A stretch of DNA of 64,000 bases from Pseudoxanthomonas composti (GTDB lineage Bacteria; Pseudomonadota; Gammaproteobacteria; Xanthomonadales; Xanthomonadaceae): NCBI RefSeq assembly GCF_004122095.1, contig NZ_SAWZ01000002.1:434001-498000 (forward strand), in the 5' to 3' direction. Under the pieces are notes generated by a model. The model was not told the DNA's origin, did not search any database, and saw nothing but the letters and a program-made list of their open reading frames with translations. Shown here in pieces: positions 40,259-52,879 of this stretch (positions within the stretch are counted from its first letter, which is position 1; every line of letters begins with the position of its first letter). Position numbers and translations under genes: made by a program.

Positions 40259-41125
40259 TTACGCGGCGTGGACCGAGCGGCGCTCCTGCGCCCTGACGAT
40301 GCGGTCCATCATCTTGAGCGAGCGCTCGCCCAGGGCCAGCGCGGTGTCCACCCACACCTCGGTGATGGCCATCAGCTCCTCGTAGCTCACCGGCTGGGCG
40401 ATGTTGCGGCAGGCGTTGAGCGCAAGATGCGCATGGGCGGCGCGTTGCTGGCGCTGGATCAGCTCACGCACGGCCTCCTGGCCTTGGCCCTTCTTGACCA
40501 GGATGTCGACCACCCCGAGCTTGTACATCTCCTCGCTGCTGTACAGGCGGCCGTCGAGGATCAGTTTTTCCGCCATCTGCGGCGAGACGCGCTTGCACAG
40601 GAAGGAGTAGGCGCCCATGCCCGGAAACAGCCCGAACAGCACCTCCGGCAAACCCATTTCCACGCCTTCCTCGGCCACGATGGTGTGGCAGGCCAGCGCC
40701 ATCTCCAGGCCACCGCCCAGCGCATCGCCCTGCAGCAGGGCGATGGTCCTGACATCGCCGCCCAGGCCGGTGCTGAGGATGTGCACACCCTCGATGCAGC
40801 GCTTGGCGTAACCCAGCAGGGTCTCGCGGTCACGCTCACGGATCAGCTGGGCGAACAGCTCCAGATCGCCGCCCAGATTGAAGGCCGTGGCATCGGAGGC
40901 CAACACGAAATGACGCAGGTTGCCGCGCTGGCGCTCGGCCGAGGAGCGGGTGATGGAGGAGGTGAACTTCCACATCTCCTCCAGCAGATTGCGGCGGAAG
41001 CAGGGGCGGGTGCCCGGGGCCATGTCCGTATGCATGTACATCCAATGGACGTTGTTGTCCGGGGTGGACTCGGTACGGATGGTGGAGAAAGAGCGGGTGC
41101 GCAGCAGCGGCTCGACGGTGCTCAT
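40259..41125 (-). CDS. rpfF: DSF synthase RpfF (enoyl-CoA hydratase/crotonase family)
   Basis: A 288-residue crotonase-fold enzyme. The two catalytic glutamates known for X. campestris RpfF, Glu141 and Glu161, fall at exactly the same positions here, in GDALGGGLEMALACH and EMGLPEVLFGLFPGMGAY. It makes the diffusible signal cis-11-methyl-2-dodecenoic acid or a relative from acyl carrier proteins. The N-terminus MSTVEPLLRTRSFSTIR is typical. It is convergent with rpfC and lies downstream of rpfB on the same strand after 222 bases, with a large palindrome in that gap. Confidence 0.96.
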   Translation of the reverse strand: MSTVEPLLRTRSFSTIRTESTPDNNVHWMYMHTDMAPGTRPCFRRNLLEEMWKFTSSITRSSAERQRGNLRHFVLASDATAFNLGGDLELFAQLIRERDRETLLGYAKRCIEGVHILSTGLGGDVRTIALLQGDALGGGLEMALACHTIVAEEGVEMGLPEVLFGLFPGMGAYSFLCKRVSPQMAEKLILDGRLYSSEEMYKLGVVDILVKKGQGQEAVRELIQRQQRAAHAHLALNACRNIAQPVSYEELMAITEVWVDTALALGERSLKMMDRIVRAQERRSVHAA

Positions 41126-41181
41126 GGCGATGGTTTCCTGGCGGCGTGTGATGCCCTATCGGGCGACTGGACATAGAATTT

Positions 41182-41206
41182 CATGTGACGTGGGTCACGT
41201 CACATG
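41182..41206. promoter_or_regulatory. Perfect 25-base palindrome upstream of rpfF
   Basis: CATGTGACGTG, central GGT, then the exact complement CACGTCACATG. It lies 57 bases upstream of the rpfF start codon, next to AT-rich sequence. It contains TGTGA...TCACA, which resembles a Clp/CRP half-site pair, but with 11 bases between halves instead of 6. A TetR- or GntR-type operator is as likely. The size and perfection argue for a real protein site. Confidence 0.6.
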
Positions 41207-41347
41207 CAAAATCTATACATGAACATCGCGTTCAGAAAGCGCTGACGACAGGTGGCAAGTCTGCTTTCGGTCGCAACTTGGCGACCAATGTACGGAAATG
41301 CGAGCTATGTCAACCAGGCAATTTTCATGCCAGGACCGCCGGGGCCG

Positions 41348-43039
41348 CTAATGCTGTGATGGCTTGCCGAGTTCGGCGTCGCGCAAGTCCTTGCGCAGGA
41401 TCTTGCCGACATTGGTCTTGGGCAGCTCCTTGCGGAACTCGATCTGGCGTGGCTGCTTGTAGCCAGTGAGATTCTCGCGGCAGAACGCCTTGACCTGCTC
41501 GGTGGTCAGGTTCGGGTCCTTGGGCACGACGAAGAGCTTCACCGTCTCCCCGGAACGGTCGTCCGGCACGCCGATGGCCGCCACCTCCAGCACGCCGGGC
41601 ATGCCCGCCACCACGTCCTCGATCTCGTTGGGATACACGTTGAACCCGGAGACCAGGATCATGTCCTTCTTGCGGTCCACGATGTAGAAGAAGCCGCCCT
41701 CGTCCATCTTGGCCATGTCGCCGGTGTGCAGCCAGCCATTGGCGTCGATGGCCTTGGCTGTTTCCTCCGGGCGCTTCCAGTAGCCCTTCATCACCTGCGG
41801 CCCCTTGAGGCACAGCTCGCCGACCTCGCCCACGCCCAGCGGTTGGCCAGCGTCGTCCATCACACAGGCATCGGTGGAAGGCACCGGCAGGCCGATGGAG
41901 CCGTTGTAGTCCTTGAGGTTCATCGGATTGATGCAGGCAGCCGGCGAGGTCTCGGTCAGCCCATAGGCTTCCACCAGCGTCACGCCGGTGACCTGCTTCC
42001 AGCGCTCGGCCACCGCACGCTGCACGGCCATGCCGCCGCCCAGGGTCATCTTGAGCCTGGAGAAATCCAGGGACTCGAAGCCCGGCGTGTTGAGCAGGCC
42101 GTTGAAGAGGGTGTTGACGCCGGTGATGGCGGTGAACCCGGAGGTCTTCAGCTCCTTGACGAAGCCCTTCATGTCGCGCGGGTTGGTGATCAGGTGGTTC
42201 AGTCCGCCGTTTTCCACGAACACCAGGCCGTTGGCCGTCAACGCGAAGATATGGTAGAGCGGCAGGGCGGTGATGATGACTTCCTTGCCCTCGTCCAGGC
42301 CCTGGCTGATCCACTCGCCGGCCTGCAGCATGTTGGCCACCAGATTGCGGTGGGTGAGCATCGCGCCCTTGGCCACGCCGGTGGTGCCGCCCGTGTACTG
42401 CAGGAAAGCGATGTCGTCAGGCTGGATATCCACCGCCGGCAGCGTGTGCCGGGCGCCGATGGACAGCGCATCGCGATAGCGCACGGCCTGCTTGAGGCTG
42501 TAGTCGGGCACCATCTTCTTGATGTACTTCAGGACGAAGTTGACCACCGGCCCCTTGGGGAAGCCGAGCAGGTCGCCCAGCCCGGTGGTGATGACCTGGC
42601 GCACCGGCGTGTCGGCGATCACCTGCTCGACGGTATGGCCAAAGTTGTCCACCACCACCAGCACGCTGGCGCCGGCGTCCACCAGCTGGTGCCTGAGTTC
42701 GCGGGGGGTGTAGAGCGGATTGACGTTGACCACGGTCAGGCCGGCGCGGAGCGTGCCGAAGATCGCCACCGGATACTGCAGGCAGTTGGGCATCATCAGG
42801 GCGACGCGGTCGCCTTTCTTCAGGCCCAGCTCGCCCAGCAGGTAGGCGGCGAACTGGCGGCTGAGCGTATCGATCTCGCCGTAGGTCAGGACCTTGCCGA
42901 AGTTGCGGAAGGCCGGACGGGCGCGATGCTTTTCGATGGCCTTGTCCAGCACGGACATGATGGAGCGATAGCCTTCCAGGTCCACTTCGTGCGGGACGCC
43001 GGCTGGATAGTTCTTGAACCAGGGACGGTCCTGAATCAT
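41348..43039 (-). CDS. rpfB: Long-chain fatty acyl-CoA ligase RpfB
   Basis: A 563-residue AMP-forming ligase of the FadD family. Motifs: [19 protein letters not shown] (AMP binding), [43 protein letters not shown] and the C-terminal lysine region [18 protein letters not shown]. In Xanthomonas RpfB is a fatty acyl-CoA ligase that can also process and turn over DSF. It is encoded upstream of rpfF on the same strand and is divergent from a small lipoprotein gene. Confidence 0.94.
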   Translation of the reverse strand: MIQDRPWFKNYPAGVPHEVDLEGYRSIMSVLDKAIEKHRARPAFRNFGKVLTYGEIDTLSRQFAAYLLGELGLKKGDRVALMMPNCLQYPVAIFGTLRAGLTVVNVNPLYTPRELRHQLVDAGASVLVVVDNFGHTVEQVIADTPVRQVITTGLGDLLGFPKGPVVNFVLKYIKKMVPDYSLKQAVRYRDALSIGARHTLPAVDIQPDDIAFLQYTGGTTGVAKGAMLTHRNLVANMLQAGEWISQGLDEGKEVIITALPLYHIFALTANGLVFVENGGLNHLITNPRDMKGFVKELKTSGFTAITGVNTLFNGLLNTPGFESLDFSRLKMTLGGGMAVQRAVAERWKQVTGVTLVEAYGLTETSPAACINPMNLKDYNGSIGLPVPSTDACVMDDAGQPLGVGEVGELCLKGPQVMKGYWKRPEETAKAIDANGWLHTGDMAKMDEGGFFYIVDRKKDMILVSGFNVYPNEIEDVVAGMPGVLEVAAIGVPDDRSGETVKLFVVPKDPNLTTEQVKAFCRENLTGYKQPRQIEFRKELPKTNVGKILRKDLRDAELGKPSQH

Positions 43040-43111
43040 GGTGTTGATTCCCCCCCAAGGGATGACAACGATGTGGCCTTGGCCACGAGTGGCATGAGGA
43101 TACCGGGCCGA

Positions 43112-43573
43112 ATGGAAATCGTGAAACCACGACCAAAGGCGCGTATGGGCTGGGCGGGCCTGTGTTTGCTGACGGCGCTGTCAGCTCTGCTGGCCTGCCA
43201 GCGCACGCCGCCGGAACAGCGCCTGCGCGAGCAGATCTCCCAATTGCAGGCGCAGGTCCAGGCCAGGCAGATCAGCAGGGTCATGGACGCCGTGGCCGAG
43301 GACTTCAGTGGCAACGACGCCATGGACAGGGCCACGCTGCACAACCTGCTGCGCGCGCAGGTCCTGTCCCGGCAGGCGGTCGGGGTCACGCTGGGGCCGG
43401 TCGCCGTGGAGGTGAAGGGCCAGACCGCCACGGCCAGCTTCGAGATGATCCTCACCGGCGGCAACGGTGGCTGGATCCCCGAGACCGGAGCGGCCTACCG
43501 GGTCGAGACCGGCTGGCGCGCCGACGGGCAGGACTGGAAGCTCTACAGCGCCAGCTGGCAGCGCAAGCTCTAG
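43112..43573 (+). CDS. Small putative lipoprotein, possibly NTF2-like
   Basis: About 153 residues. A basic start (KPRPKARM) is followed by a hydrophobic stretch and the lipobox LLAC, with Cys30 if the ATG at 43112 is used. In-frame ATGs at 43094 and 43145 are alternatives. The mature part begins with a helical segment ([20 protein letters not shown]) and has [20 protein letters not shown], a pattern of NTF2/SnoaL-like proteins. The function is unknown. It is divergent from rpfB and convergent with acnA, inside the rpf region. Confidence 0.75.
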   Translation: MEIVKPRPKARMGWAGLCLLTALSALLACQRTPPEQRLREQISQLQAQVQARQISRVMDAVAEDFSGNDAMDRATLHNLLRAQVLSRQAVGVTLGPVAVEVKGQTATASFEMILTGGNGGWIPETGAAYRVETGWRADGQDWKLYSASWQRKL

Positions 43574-43592
43574 CGTTTTCCGTCCCGCATAA

Positions 43593-43625
43593 AAAAGAAG
43601 GCCGGACAGGCCGGCCTCCTTCTTT
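43593..43625. terminator. Bidirectional terminator between the lipoprotein gene and acnA
   Basis: AAGAAGGCCGG and CCGGCCTCCTTCTT form a strong stem with an A tract at the left and T-rich sequence at the right, so it can serve both convergent genes. Confidence 0.78.
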
Positions 43626-43640
43626 GCAGGACGCGCCTGC

Positions 43641-46409
<2,769 letters not shown>

Positions 46410-46561
46410 GGGCTTTGGCTCCTTGATCGGTGCGCGCGAGCCGCCGTGGCGGTGGGCTCCGAAAACTTGGCTGGATGACCTGTTGGTCGCGTCAACTATG
46501 GCGCCGCGGACGTGACAGGCAGGTTGTCGCTGCTGCGACGCCCAGCAGTATGAACCCAAAA

Positions 46562-46582
46562 GTATGTATAATTCATGCATAC
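46562..46582 (+). promoter_or_regulatory. Promoter and imperfect palindrome of the vapBC-like operon
   Basis: GTATGTATAATTCATGCATAC is an imperfect palindrome (16 of 21 positions symmetrical) with GTATG / CATAC ends, and contains a perfect -10 box TATAAT (46567-46572). Such an overlap suits autorepression by an antitoxin-toxin complex. The start at 46599 would then have a leader of about 20 bases. Confidence 0.55.
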
Positions 46583-46598
46583 CTCATGGGGCATACCG

Positions 46599-46829
46599 AT
46601 GGAAGCCACCGTTGCCGAACGCGGGCAGATCACCCTCCCCAAGGCCGTGCGCGATGCGCTCGGGCTGACCAAGGGCACCCAGCTCAAGGTCGAACTCGAC
46701 GGCAGCCGCATCATCCTGCGCAAGAGCGTGGACGATGCGATCTCCAAGGCGCGCGGGCGTTTTGCGCTGGATGGCTTCGAGTCGGTCGAGGCGGCGGTCC
46801 GCGGCAGCCGCGAATCCTCGGAAGGCTGA
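46599..46829 (+). CDS. vapB: AbrB/SpoVT-type antitoxin (VapB-like)
   Basis: A 76-residue protein with the AbrB swapped-hairpin signature VAERGQITLPKAVRDALGL at residues 5-23 and a C-terminal tail (residues about 45-76) that would wrap the toxin. It probably represses its own promoter and neutralises the PIN-domain protein encoded 28 bases downstream. An alternative ATG at 46575 lies almost on the -10 box and is unlikely. Confidence 0.88.
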   Translation: MEATVAERGQITLPKAVRDALGLTKGTQLKVELDGSRIILRKSVDDAISKARGRFALDGFESVEAAVRGSRESSEG

Positions 46830-46857
46830 TCGCCATCGCCTTCGATAGAGCCCGCAC

Positions 46858-47256
46858 GTGATCGCCATCGATTCGCCCGTCCTGATCGACCTGCTCGCCA
46901 ATGGCCCGCAGGCAGATGCCGCCGAGGCCTGCCTGCGCCAGTGCCTGGGCAGTGGCCGGGTGGTGGTGTGCGACGTGGCCCTGGCCGAGATCTGCGCCTC
47001 GCTGCGCGGCGGGGCAGAGGCCTTGGGCGTGCTGGAGGAGATGGGCGTGCACTTCAGCCCGGTCGAATCCAAGTCCGCCCTGCGCGCCGGCGAGATGCAG
47101 CGCCGCTATCGCCAACGCGGCGGGGCCGGGCACACGCTGTCCGACTTCCTGATCGGCTCGCACGCCCTGCTGCAGTGCGATGCCTTGATCACCTACAGCC
47201 AGCCGTTCTACCGCGACTACTTCAAGGGCCTGAAGCTCATCCTGCCGCAGGCCTGA
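46858..47256 (+). CDS. vapC: PIN-domain ribonuclease toxin (VapC-like)
   Basis: A 132-residue PIN-domain protein starting with GTG. Acidic residues expected at the metal site are Asp5 (MIAIDSPVLIDLL), Glu in VALAEICASL, and Asp in TLSDFLIGSHAL. VapC toxins cleave tRNA or rRNA; the target here is unknown. It follows the AbrB-type antitoxin, so the pair is a type II toxin-antitoxin module. It is placed between acnA and acnB, which is not a general feature of aconitase loci. Confidence 0.88.
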   Translation: MIAIDSPVLIDLLANGPQADAAEACLRQCLGSGRVVVCDVALAEICASLRGGAEALGVLEEMGVHFSPVESKSALRAGEMQRRYRQRGGAGHTLSDFLIGSHALLQCDALITYSQPFYRDYFKGLKLILPQA

Positions 47257-47295
47257 TCCTTGACACCTAATGTCCGTCTCAACCGGGAGTTGACC

Positions 47296-49884
47296 ATGTT
47301 GGAAGCCTATCGCCACCACGTTGCCGAGCGCGCCGCGCTTGGCATCCCGCCGCTGCCGCTGACCGCGCAGCAGACCGCCGAGGTCATCGAACTGCTCAAG
47401 GCCCCGCCGGCGGGCGAGGCCGAATTCCTGGTCGAGCTGATTACCCATCGGGTGCCGGCCGGCGTGGACGATGCGGCCAAGGTCAAGGCCAGCTATCTGG
47501 CCGCCGTCGCCTTCGGCACCGAGCAGAACACGCTGATCAGCCGCGAGCGCGCCACCGAGCTGCTGGGCACCATGCTGGGCGGCTACAACGTGCACCCGCT
47601 GGTGGAGCTGCTGGATGACGCCACCGTGGGCGCCATCGCCGCCAACGGCCTCAAGCACACCCTGCTGATCTTCGACGCCTTCCACGACGTCAAGGAAAAG
47701 GCCGACGCCGGCAATGCCAACGCCCAGGCCGTGCTGCAGAGCTGGGCCGACGCCGAGTGGTTCACCAGCAAGCCGGAAGTGCCGCAGTCGATGACGCTGA
47801 CGGTGTTCAAGGTGCCGGGCGAGACCAACACCGACGACCTGTCGCCGGCACCGGACGCGACCACGCGCCCGGACATCCCGATGCACGCCCTGGCGATGCT
47901 CAAGAACAAGCGCGAAGGCGCGCCCTTCACCCCGGAGGAGGACGGCAAGCGCGGTCCGATCCAGCAGATCCTGGATCTGAAGGACAAGGGCCATCTGGTC
48001 GCTTACGTGGGCGACGTGGTCGGCACCGGTTCCTCGCGCAAGTCCGCGACCAACTCGGTGCTGTGGTGGACCGGCGAGGACATCCCGTTCATCCCCAACA
48101 AGCGCTTCGGCGGCGTGTGCCTGGGCTCCAAGATCGCCCCCATCTTCTACAACACGATGGAAGACGCCGGCGCGCTGCCGATCGAGCTGGACGTGTCGCA
48201 GATGGAGCTGGGCGATGTGATCGAGCTGCGTCCGTACGAGGGCAAGGCGCTGAAGGACGGCCAGGTCATCGCCGAGTTCCAGGTCAAGTCCGAGGTGCTG
48301 TTCGACGAAGTGCGCGCAGGCGGCCGTATTCCGCTGATCGTGGGCCGTGGCCTGACCGCCAAGGCGCGCGAGGCACTGGGCCTGCCGGCCACGGACCTGT
48401 TCCGCCTGCCGCAGCAGCCGGCCGATTCCGGCAAGGGCTACTCGCTGGCGCAGAAGATGGTCGGCCGCGCGATCGGCCTGCCGGAAGGCCAGGGCGCGCG
48501 TCCGGGCACCTACTGCGAGCCGAAGATGACCTCGGTCGGTTCGCAGGACACCACCGGCCCGATGACCCGCGACGAGCTGAAGGACCTGGCCTGCCTGGGC
48601 TTCTCGGCCGACCTGGTGATGCAGTCGTTCTGCCACACCGCGGCCTACCCCAAGCCGGTGGACGTCAAGACCCACCACACCCTGCCGGAGTTCATCTCCA
48701 CCCGCGGTGGCATCTCCCTGCGTCCGGGCGATGGCGTCATCCACAGCTGGCTCAATCGCATGCTGCTGCCCGACACCGTCGGCACCGGCGGCGACTCGCA
48801 CACCCGCTTCCCGGTGGGCATCTCCTTCCCGGCCGGCTCGGGCCTGGTCGCCTTCGCCGCGGCCACCGGCGTGATGCCGCTGGACATGCCTGAGTCGGTG
48901 CTGGTGCGCTTCAAGGGCAAGATGCAGCCGGGCGTGACCCTGCGCGACCTGGTCAACGCGATCCCGCTGTACGCGATCAAGGCCGGTCTGCTGACCGTGG
49001 CCAAGCAGGGCAAGAAGAACATCTTCTCCGGCCGCATCCTGGAGATCGAAGGGCTGCCGGACCTGAAGGTCGAGCAGGCCTTCGAACTGTCCGACGCCTC
49101 GGCCGAACGTTCTGCTGCCGGTTGCACCGTGCACCTGAATAAGGAGCCGATCATCGAGTACATCAACAGCAACATCACGCTGTTGAGCTGGATGATCGAG
49201 CAGGGCTACCAGGACGCACGTTCGATCCAGCGCCGCATCGACAAGATGAAGGAATGGCTGGCCGATCCGCAGCTGCTCAAGGGCGACGCCGATGCCGAGT
49301 ACGCGGCGGTGATCGAGATCGACCTGGCCGACGTGCACGAGCCGATCCTGGCCTGCCCGAACGACCCGGACGATGTGAAAACCCTGTCCGAAGTGGCCGG
49401 CGCCAAGATCGATGAGGTGTTCATCGGTTCGTGCATGACCAACATCGGTCATTTCCGTGCCGCCTCCAAGCTGCTGGAAGGCAAGCGCGACATTCCGACT
49501 AAGCTGTGGGTCGCCCCGCCGACCAAGATGGATGCCGCCGAGCTGACCAAGGAAGGCCATTACGGCACCTTCGGCACCGCCGGTGCGCGCATGGAGATGC
49601 CGGGCTGCTCGCTGTGCATGGGCAACCAGGCGCAGGTGAAGGAGGGCGCCACGGTGTTCTCCACCTCCACCCGCAACTTCCCCAACCGCCTGGGCCGCAA
49701 CTCCAACGTCTACCTGGGTTCGGCCGAGCTGGCCGCGATCTGCTCGCGCCTGGGCCGCATCCCGACCAAGGAGGAGTACATGGCCGATATCGGCGTGCTG
49801 GACGCCAATGCCGCGGACATCTATCGCTACATGAACTTCGACCAGATCGAGGATTACCAGGTCGGCGAGAAGACCGCGGCCTGA
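47296..49884 (+). CDS. acnB: Bifunctional aconitate hydratase 2 / 2-methylisocitrate dehydratase
   Basis: An 862-residue AcnB (E. coli 865). It starts [22 protein letters not shown], the HEAT-like domain specific to AcnB, then the swivel domain ([20 protein letters not shown]) placed at the N-terminal side, and the catalytic domain with cysteine motifs [10 protein letters not shown] and [13 protein letters not shown]. AcnB is the main TCA-cycle aconitase and also works on 2-methylcitrate-derived acids. The ATG at 47296 was chosen over 47260 by family start. Confidence 0.96.
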   Translation: MLEAYRHHVAERAALGIPPLPLTAQQTAEVIELLKAPPAGEAEFLVELITHRVPAGVDDAAKVKASYLAAVAFGTEQNTLISRERATELLGTMLGGYNVHPLVELLDDATVGAIAANGLKHTLLIFDAFHDVKEKADAGNANAQAVLQSWADAEWFTSKPEVPQSMTLTVFKVPGETNTDDLSPAPDATTRPDIPMHALAMLKNKREGAPFTPEEDGKRGPIQQILDLKDKGHLVAYVGDVVGTGSSRKSATNSVLWWTGEDIPFIPNKRFGGVCLGSKIAPIFYNTMEDAGALPIELDVSQMELGDVIELRPYEGKALKDGQVIAEFQVKSEVLFDEVRAGGRIPLIVGRGLTAKAREALGLPATDLFRLPQQPADSGKGYSLAQKMVGRAIGLPEGQGARPGTYCEPKMTSVGSQDTTGPMTRDELKDLACLGFSADLVMQSFCHTAAYPKPVDVKTHHTLPEFISTRGGISLRPGDGVIHSWLNRMLLPDTVGTGGDSHTRFPVGISFPAGSGLVAFAAATGVMPLDMPESVLVRFKGKMQPGVTLRDLVNAIPLYAIKAGLLTVAKQGKKNIFSGRILEIEGLPDLKVEQAFELSDASAERSAAGCTVHLNKEPIIEYINSNITLLSWMIEQGYQDARSIQRRIDKMKEWLADPQLLKGDADAEYAAVIEIDLADVHEPILACPNDPDDVKTLSEVAGAKIDEVFIGSCMTNIGHFRAASKLLEGKRDIPTKLWVAPPTKMDAAELTKEGHYGTFGTAGARMEMPGCSLCMGNQAQVKEGATVFSTSTRNFPNRLGRNSNVYLGSAELAAICSRLGRIPTKEEYMADIGVLDANAADIYRYMNFDQIEDYQVGEKTAA

Positions 49885-49937
49885 GTCAGGCCTTAAGGCA
49901 ACACGGAAGCTGGCGAATGCGGTGACGCATTGGTTCA

Positions 49938-49968
49938 CGCAGGCCTGCCGCACAGCGGGCAGGCCTGC
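49938..49968. repeat. Strong hairpin downstream of acnB
   Basis: CGCAGGCCTGCC and GGCAGGCCTGCG are perfect 12-base complements around a short loop. They are nested inside a wider pair GGCAACACG (49897) / CGTGTTGCC (49991). No T tract follows. Confidence 0.55.
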
Positions 49969-50004
49969 GGCGGCTGAGCCGGCATGCCTGCGTGTTGCCG
50001 GCGG

Positions 50005-50220
50005 GGTGGTGGATGGAAGGGCGTCATCCACCCTACGTGCTGGGCCGGTACGCCCGCGGTGTTGGTCTTGCGGCGGTGGTGGATGAGAAGAGCGTCATCC
50101 ACCCTACGGGCTTGCCCGCGGTGTGGTTTGCCGCGGTGGTGGATGGAAGAGCGTCATCCACCCTACCGTCGACCCCAGGTGCACGTCGTAGGGTGGACAA
50201 CGCGAAGCTTGTCCACCGGG
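50005..50220. repeat. Array of four GTAG-type REP palindromes
   Basis: Three copies of GGTGGTGGATG...GCGTCATCCACCCTAC (about 50005-50036, 50075-50107 and 50135-50166), and one in the opposite orientation, GTAGGGTGGACAACGCGAAG...CTTGTCCACC (50188-50216). Read from the GTAG end, each is GTAG-GGTGGAYRACGC-loop-TCCACC, a REP hairpin with a GTAG head as described for Stenotrophomonas. No REP-associated transposase gene is in the window. The whole gap 49885-50545 is otherwise empty except for hairpins. Confidence 0.72.
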
Positions 50221-50297
50221 CAACAGGCCGCGACACGGCACCGAAGGTGCTCTCCCGGATCCACGTTGTGCACGCGATCAACTAGGTTCCAAAGCCT

Positions 50298-50330
50298 CCG
50301 ATGCCAGTCCCCTGGCATCGGTTTTCTTTT
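50298..50330 (+). terminator. Rho-independent terminator, plus strand
   Basis: CCGATGCCAG, loop TCCC, CTGGCATCGG followed by TTTTCTTTT: a perfect 10-base stem with a T tract. It may end readthrough from acnB across the REP array. Confidence 0.85.
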
Positions 50331-50545
50331 GCCTACTCAACCGCGTCCGTTCGGCCTTCCCGGCGGAATCGATCACCCGCGCATCGAAGCCGTAGACACC
50401 AGGCGCGCGTCAGTAGAGAGATCCCCGATTGATCAGGTCACGTGGTGGATGCCGGGCATGGCGCCATCGCGCCGAGCCGGTGACCCGTGCGTTCAAAGGC
50501 TGATTCGAAGCTCGCAACCCGCGCCGCGCACCTGGCGGGAATGGC

Positions 50546-51154
50546 TCAAAGCAGCTTCTCGGCCTCGGCCGCCATGGCGCGGCGCGAGAACATGAAGTCC
50601 CACATCTTGCCGCCGCACTGGCGCCACAGCACCGCCGAGCGCAGCGCCGTCATCAGGATGGCGCGCACTTCGCTGACCACCCCGGGCTGGGCCAGGTAAT
50701 GCGGATTGCCCGAGACCATCACCCGCGGACGCAGATGGCTGACCGTGTCGGCATACAGCGTGCCGACCGCGGCCAGCACGTCGGGATGGATGCTGCCGTC
50801 GGCCTGCGCCTGCGGCGCCAGGTCCTGCAGACCAGCGCGCACGGCCGCGGCCGTCTCGTCTTCTGCCACGAACCGGCGCTCCAGCTGCAGCACCGCCATC
50901 GCCAGCTTGGGCAGCGTGGGGTCGGCGAGCCGCCCCAGGCCATAATCGCGCACCAGTTGCAGCCCCGGTGCCAGTTCGCCCACGCGGCCGTACACCGCCT
51001 GCACCGACGGCGCGTCGATGCGGAAGATGCTGTCCATCAGGGTGCGCACGATGGGGCCGTCGTGTTCGCCGGTTTCGGCCACGCGACGGACCTGGGTCAA
51101 GGCCTGCATCAGGCCGGCCAGCGCCATCACACGGTCTTCGAGGGAATTGCTCAA
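50546..51154 (-). CDS. hflD: High frequency lysogenization protein HflD homolog
   Basis: About 202 residues, mostly helical: [55 protein letters not shown] and [18 protein letters not shown]. This is the HflD (DUF489) pattern. It is a membrane-associated protein whose E. coli homologue affects lambda CII. The most likely start is TTG at 51154, which overlaps the mnmA stop (TTGA) and gives [14 protein letters not shown]; a later ATG at 51127 is possible. Order mnmA-hflD is conserved in gammaproteobacteria. Confidence 0.9.
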   Translation of the reverse strand: MSNSLEDRVMALAGLMQALTQVRRVAETGEHDGPIVRTLMDSIFRIDAPSVQAVYGRVGELAPGLQLVRDYGLGRLADPTLPKLAMAVLQLERRFVAEDETAAAVRAGLQDLAPQAQADGSIHPDVLAAVGTLYADTVSHLRPRVMVSGNPHYLAQPGVVSEVRAILMTALRSAVLWRQCGGKMWDFMFSRRAMAAEAEKLL

Positions 51155-52266
51155 GCTGCTTGCTCCATGATCTTGCGTTCCAGGGGGGCATCGGTCCGTG
51201 CGATGACCGCGCCGCCCAGGCACTGTTCCCCCAGGTACAGCACCACCGATTGCCCCGGCGTGACGGCACGCTGCGGCGTGGGGAAGTCCACCTCCAGCGT
51301 CCCGTCCGCGGCGACCGTGACCCGGCAGGGTTCGTCGGCCTGGCGATAGCGCGTCTGCGCGGTGCATTCGAACTGTGCGGCTGGCGGGCCGCCTGCGATC
51401 CAATGCGCGCGCTCGGACCATAGCTGCTGCGAGTGCAGATAAGGACTGCGCGTGTCCTGATCCACATACAGGACGTTGCGTGCCACGTCCTTGCCCACCA
51501 CGTACCAGGGCGCCGCGGGCCGGCCCTTGACCCCGCCGATCTGCAGGCCTTCGCGCTGTCCCAAGGTGAAAAAGAACACCCCCGGGTGCCGCCCGATCAC
51601 CGCACCCTGCGGGTCGCGCATCTCGCCTTCGCGCGCGGGCAGGTACTGGCCAAGGAAAGTGCGGAAATCGCGCTCACCGATGAAGCAGATGCCGGTGGAA
51701 TCCTTCTTGTCGTGCGTGGGCAGTGCGGCCTCGCGCGCGATCCGGCGCAGGTCGGGCTTGTGCAGCTCACCCACGGGAAACAGCGTGGCCGCCAACTGTT
51801 CCTGGCCCAGCTGATGGAGGAAATAGCTCTGGTCCTTGCCGCGGTCGCGTCCGCGCAGCAGGCGCCAGGCGCCGTGGTGATGGGCGACCCGTGCGTAATG
51901 ACCGGTGGCGATGCGCTCGGCGCCCAGCTCGCGGGCCGCGTCGAGGAAGTGCTTGAACTTGACCTCGCGATTGCACAGCACATCCGGGTTGGGCGTGCGC
52001 CCGGCGGCGTACTCGGCCAGGAAGTGCTCGAACACACCTTTCCAGTACGCGTCTGAAAAGTCGCGGAAATGGAACGGGATCCCCAGCCTGCCGCAGACGG
52101 CCACCGCGTCGCGGCGGTCATCGTCGGCACGGCACTCGCCGCTGCCATCGTCGGCCCAGTTCTGCATGAACAGGCCGGCGATCTCTTCCCCGCCATCGCG
52201 CAGGCGCAGGGCGGCCACGCTGGAATCCACGCCGCCGGACACGCCGACCACGGTGCGCACGCTCAC
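51151..52266 (-). CDS. mnmA: tRNA 2-thiouridylase MnmA
   Basis: A 371-residue enzyme that puts sulfur on U34 of tRNA-Lys, -Glu and -Gln. The PP-loop is [17 protein letters not shown]. Cysteines are in [17 protein letters not shown] and [19 protein letters not shown], both parts of the catalytic pair. It ends [16 protein letters not shown]. The start is a GTG at 52266 in a GTGA overlap with the upstream nudJ, with another GTG at 52260. Confidence 0.96.
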   Translation of the reverse strand: MSVRTVVGVSGGVDSSVAALRLRDGGEEIAGLFMQNWADDGSGECRADDDRRDAVAVCGRLGIPFHFRDFSDAYWKGVFEHFLAEYAAGRTPNPDVLCNREVKFKHFLDAARELGAERIATGHYARVAHHHGAWRLLRGRDRGKDQSYFLHQLGQEQLAATLFPVGELHKPDLRRIAREAALPTHDKKDSTGICFIGERDFRTFLGQYLPAREGEMRDPQGAVIGRHPGVFFFTLGQREGLQIGGVKGRPAAPWYVVGKDVARNVLYVDQDTRSPYLHSQQLWSERAHWIAGGPPAAQFECTAQTRYRQADEPCRVTVAADGTLEVDFPTPQRAVTPGQSVVLYLGEQCLGGAVIARTDAPLERKIMEQAA

Positions 52267-52724
52267 GCCACGGCCTGGACGAGCCAGAGGGGATAGCGCT
52301 GCCCCGCCAGGTAGTCCTGCACGACCTTCCACACCAGCGGGCTGCGGTGGCGATCGGCCTGGGCCTGCAGCTCGGTGGGCGTCATCCAGATCGCCCGTTC
52401 GATCCCATCGTCGAGCCTGCGCTGCGGATGATGGCGCAGGGGCTCTCCAAAGAAGGCAAAGCGCAGGAATTCCTGCCCGCTGGGCGCGGTCCATTGATAG
52501 GCGCCGATGAAGCCGGTCAGCTCCACATCCCAGCCTGTCTCTTCCAGCGTCTCACGCACGGCGGCCTGGGCCAGGGTCTCGTCCGGGTCCAGGTGACCGG
52601 CAGGCTGGTTGAGTTGCAGGCGATCCGAGCCGGCGTACTCCTCCACCACCAGCAGCTTGCCCTCGCGCACCACCACGGTCGCCACGGTGACGTCCGGGTA
52701 CCACGGGGCCTGTCCGGCGGCCAT
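52263..52724 (-). CDS. nudJ: Nudix hydrolase NudJ-like
   Basis: A 153-residue Nudix protein with the box [23 protein letters not shown] (residues about 43-65, GX5EX7REUXEEXGU pattern) and N-terminal [20 protein letters not shown]. The E. coli gene order nudJ-mnmA-hflD is the same, which is the main reason for the symbol; NudJ there acts on thiamine pyrophosphate and nucleotides. The ATG at 52724 precedes [12 protein letters not shown]; the frame upstream is not conserved-looking. Four-base overlaps link the three genes. Confidence 0.88.
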   Translation of the reverse strand: MAAGQAPWYPDVTVATVVVREGKLLVVEEYAGSDRLQLNQPAGHLDPDETLAQAAVRETLEETGWDVELTGFIGAYQWTAPSGQEFLRFAFFGEPLRHHPQRRLDDGIERAIWMTPTELQAQADRHRSPLVWKVVQDYLAGQRYPLWLVQAVA

Positions 52725-52879
52725 CAGTCGCACCTGGTCACGGGATGCGCCACCGGCACGGGGCACGCGCCGGGCCGGGGTGGGGAGGGTGAGCAGGAAT
52801 ACAGGGGCATCGGTCTCGACGGATCTGATGAACGGCGCAAATTGTGCGGCTCCAGCGCCGATGCGTCCAATCCGCTCCT

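Noticed and set aside
37995-40355. A 786-codon frame antisense to rpfC
   Set aside because: The product is His/Gln/Val/Gly-rich shadow sequence over a kinase gene with all boxes intact.
41726-43093. Upstream part of the long plus-strand frame that ends with the lipoprotein gene
   Set aside because: It is antisense to rpfB. Only the segment from about 43094-43112 has a signal peptide and protein-like composition.
46711-50031. A 1106-codon open frame antisense to acnB and vapBC
   Set aside because: Again a composition artefact over genes of certain identity, with no ribosome-binding site and a low-complexity product.
50005-50220. CRISPR-like tandem repeats after acnB
   Set aside because: Only three direct copies with unequal spacers, each a self-contained palindrome, one further copy inverted, and no cas genes nearby. 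A REP array explains it better.
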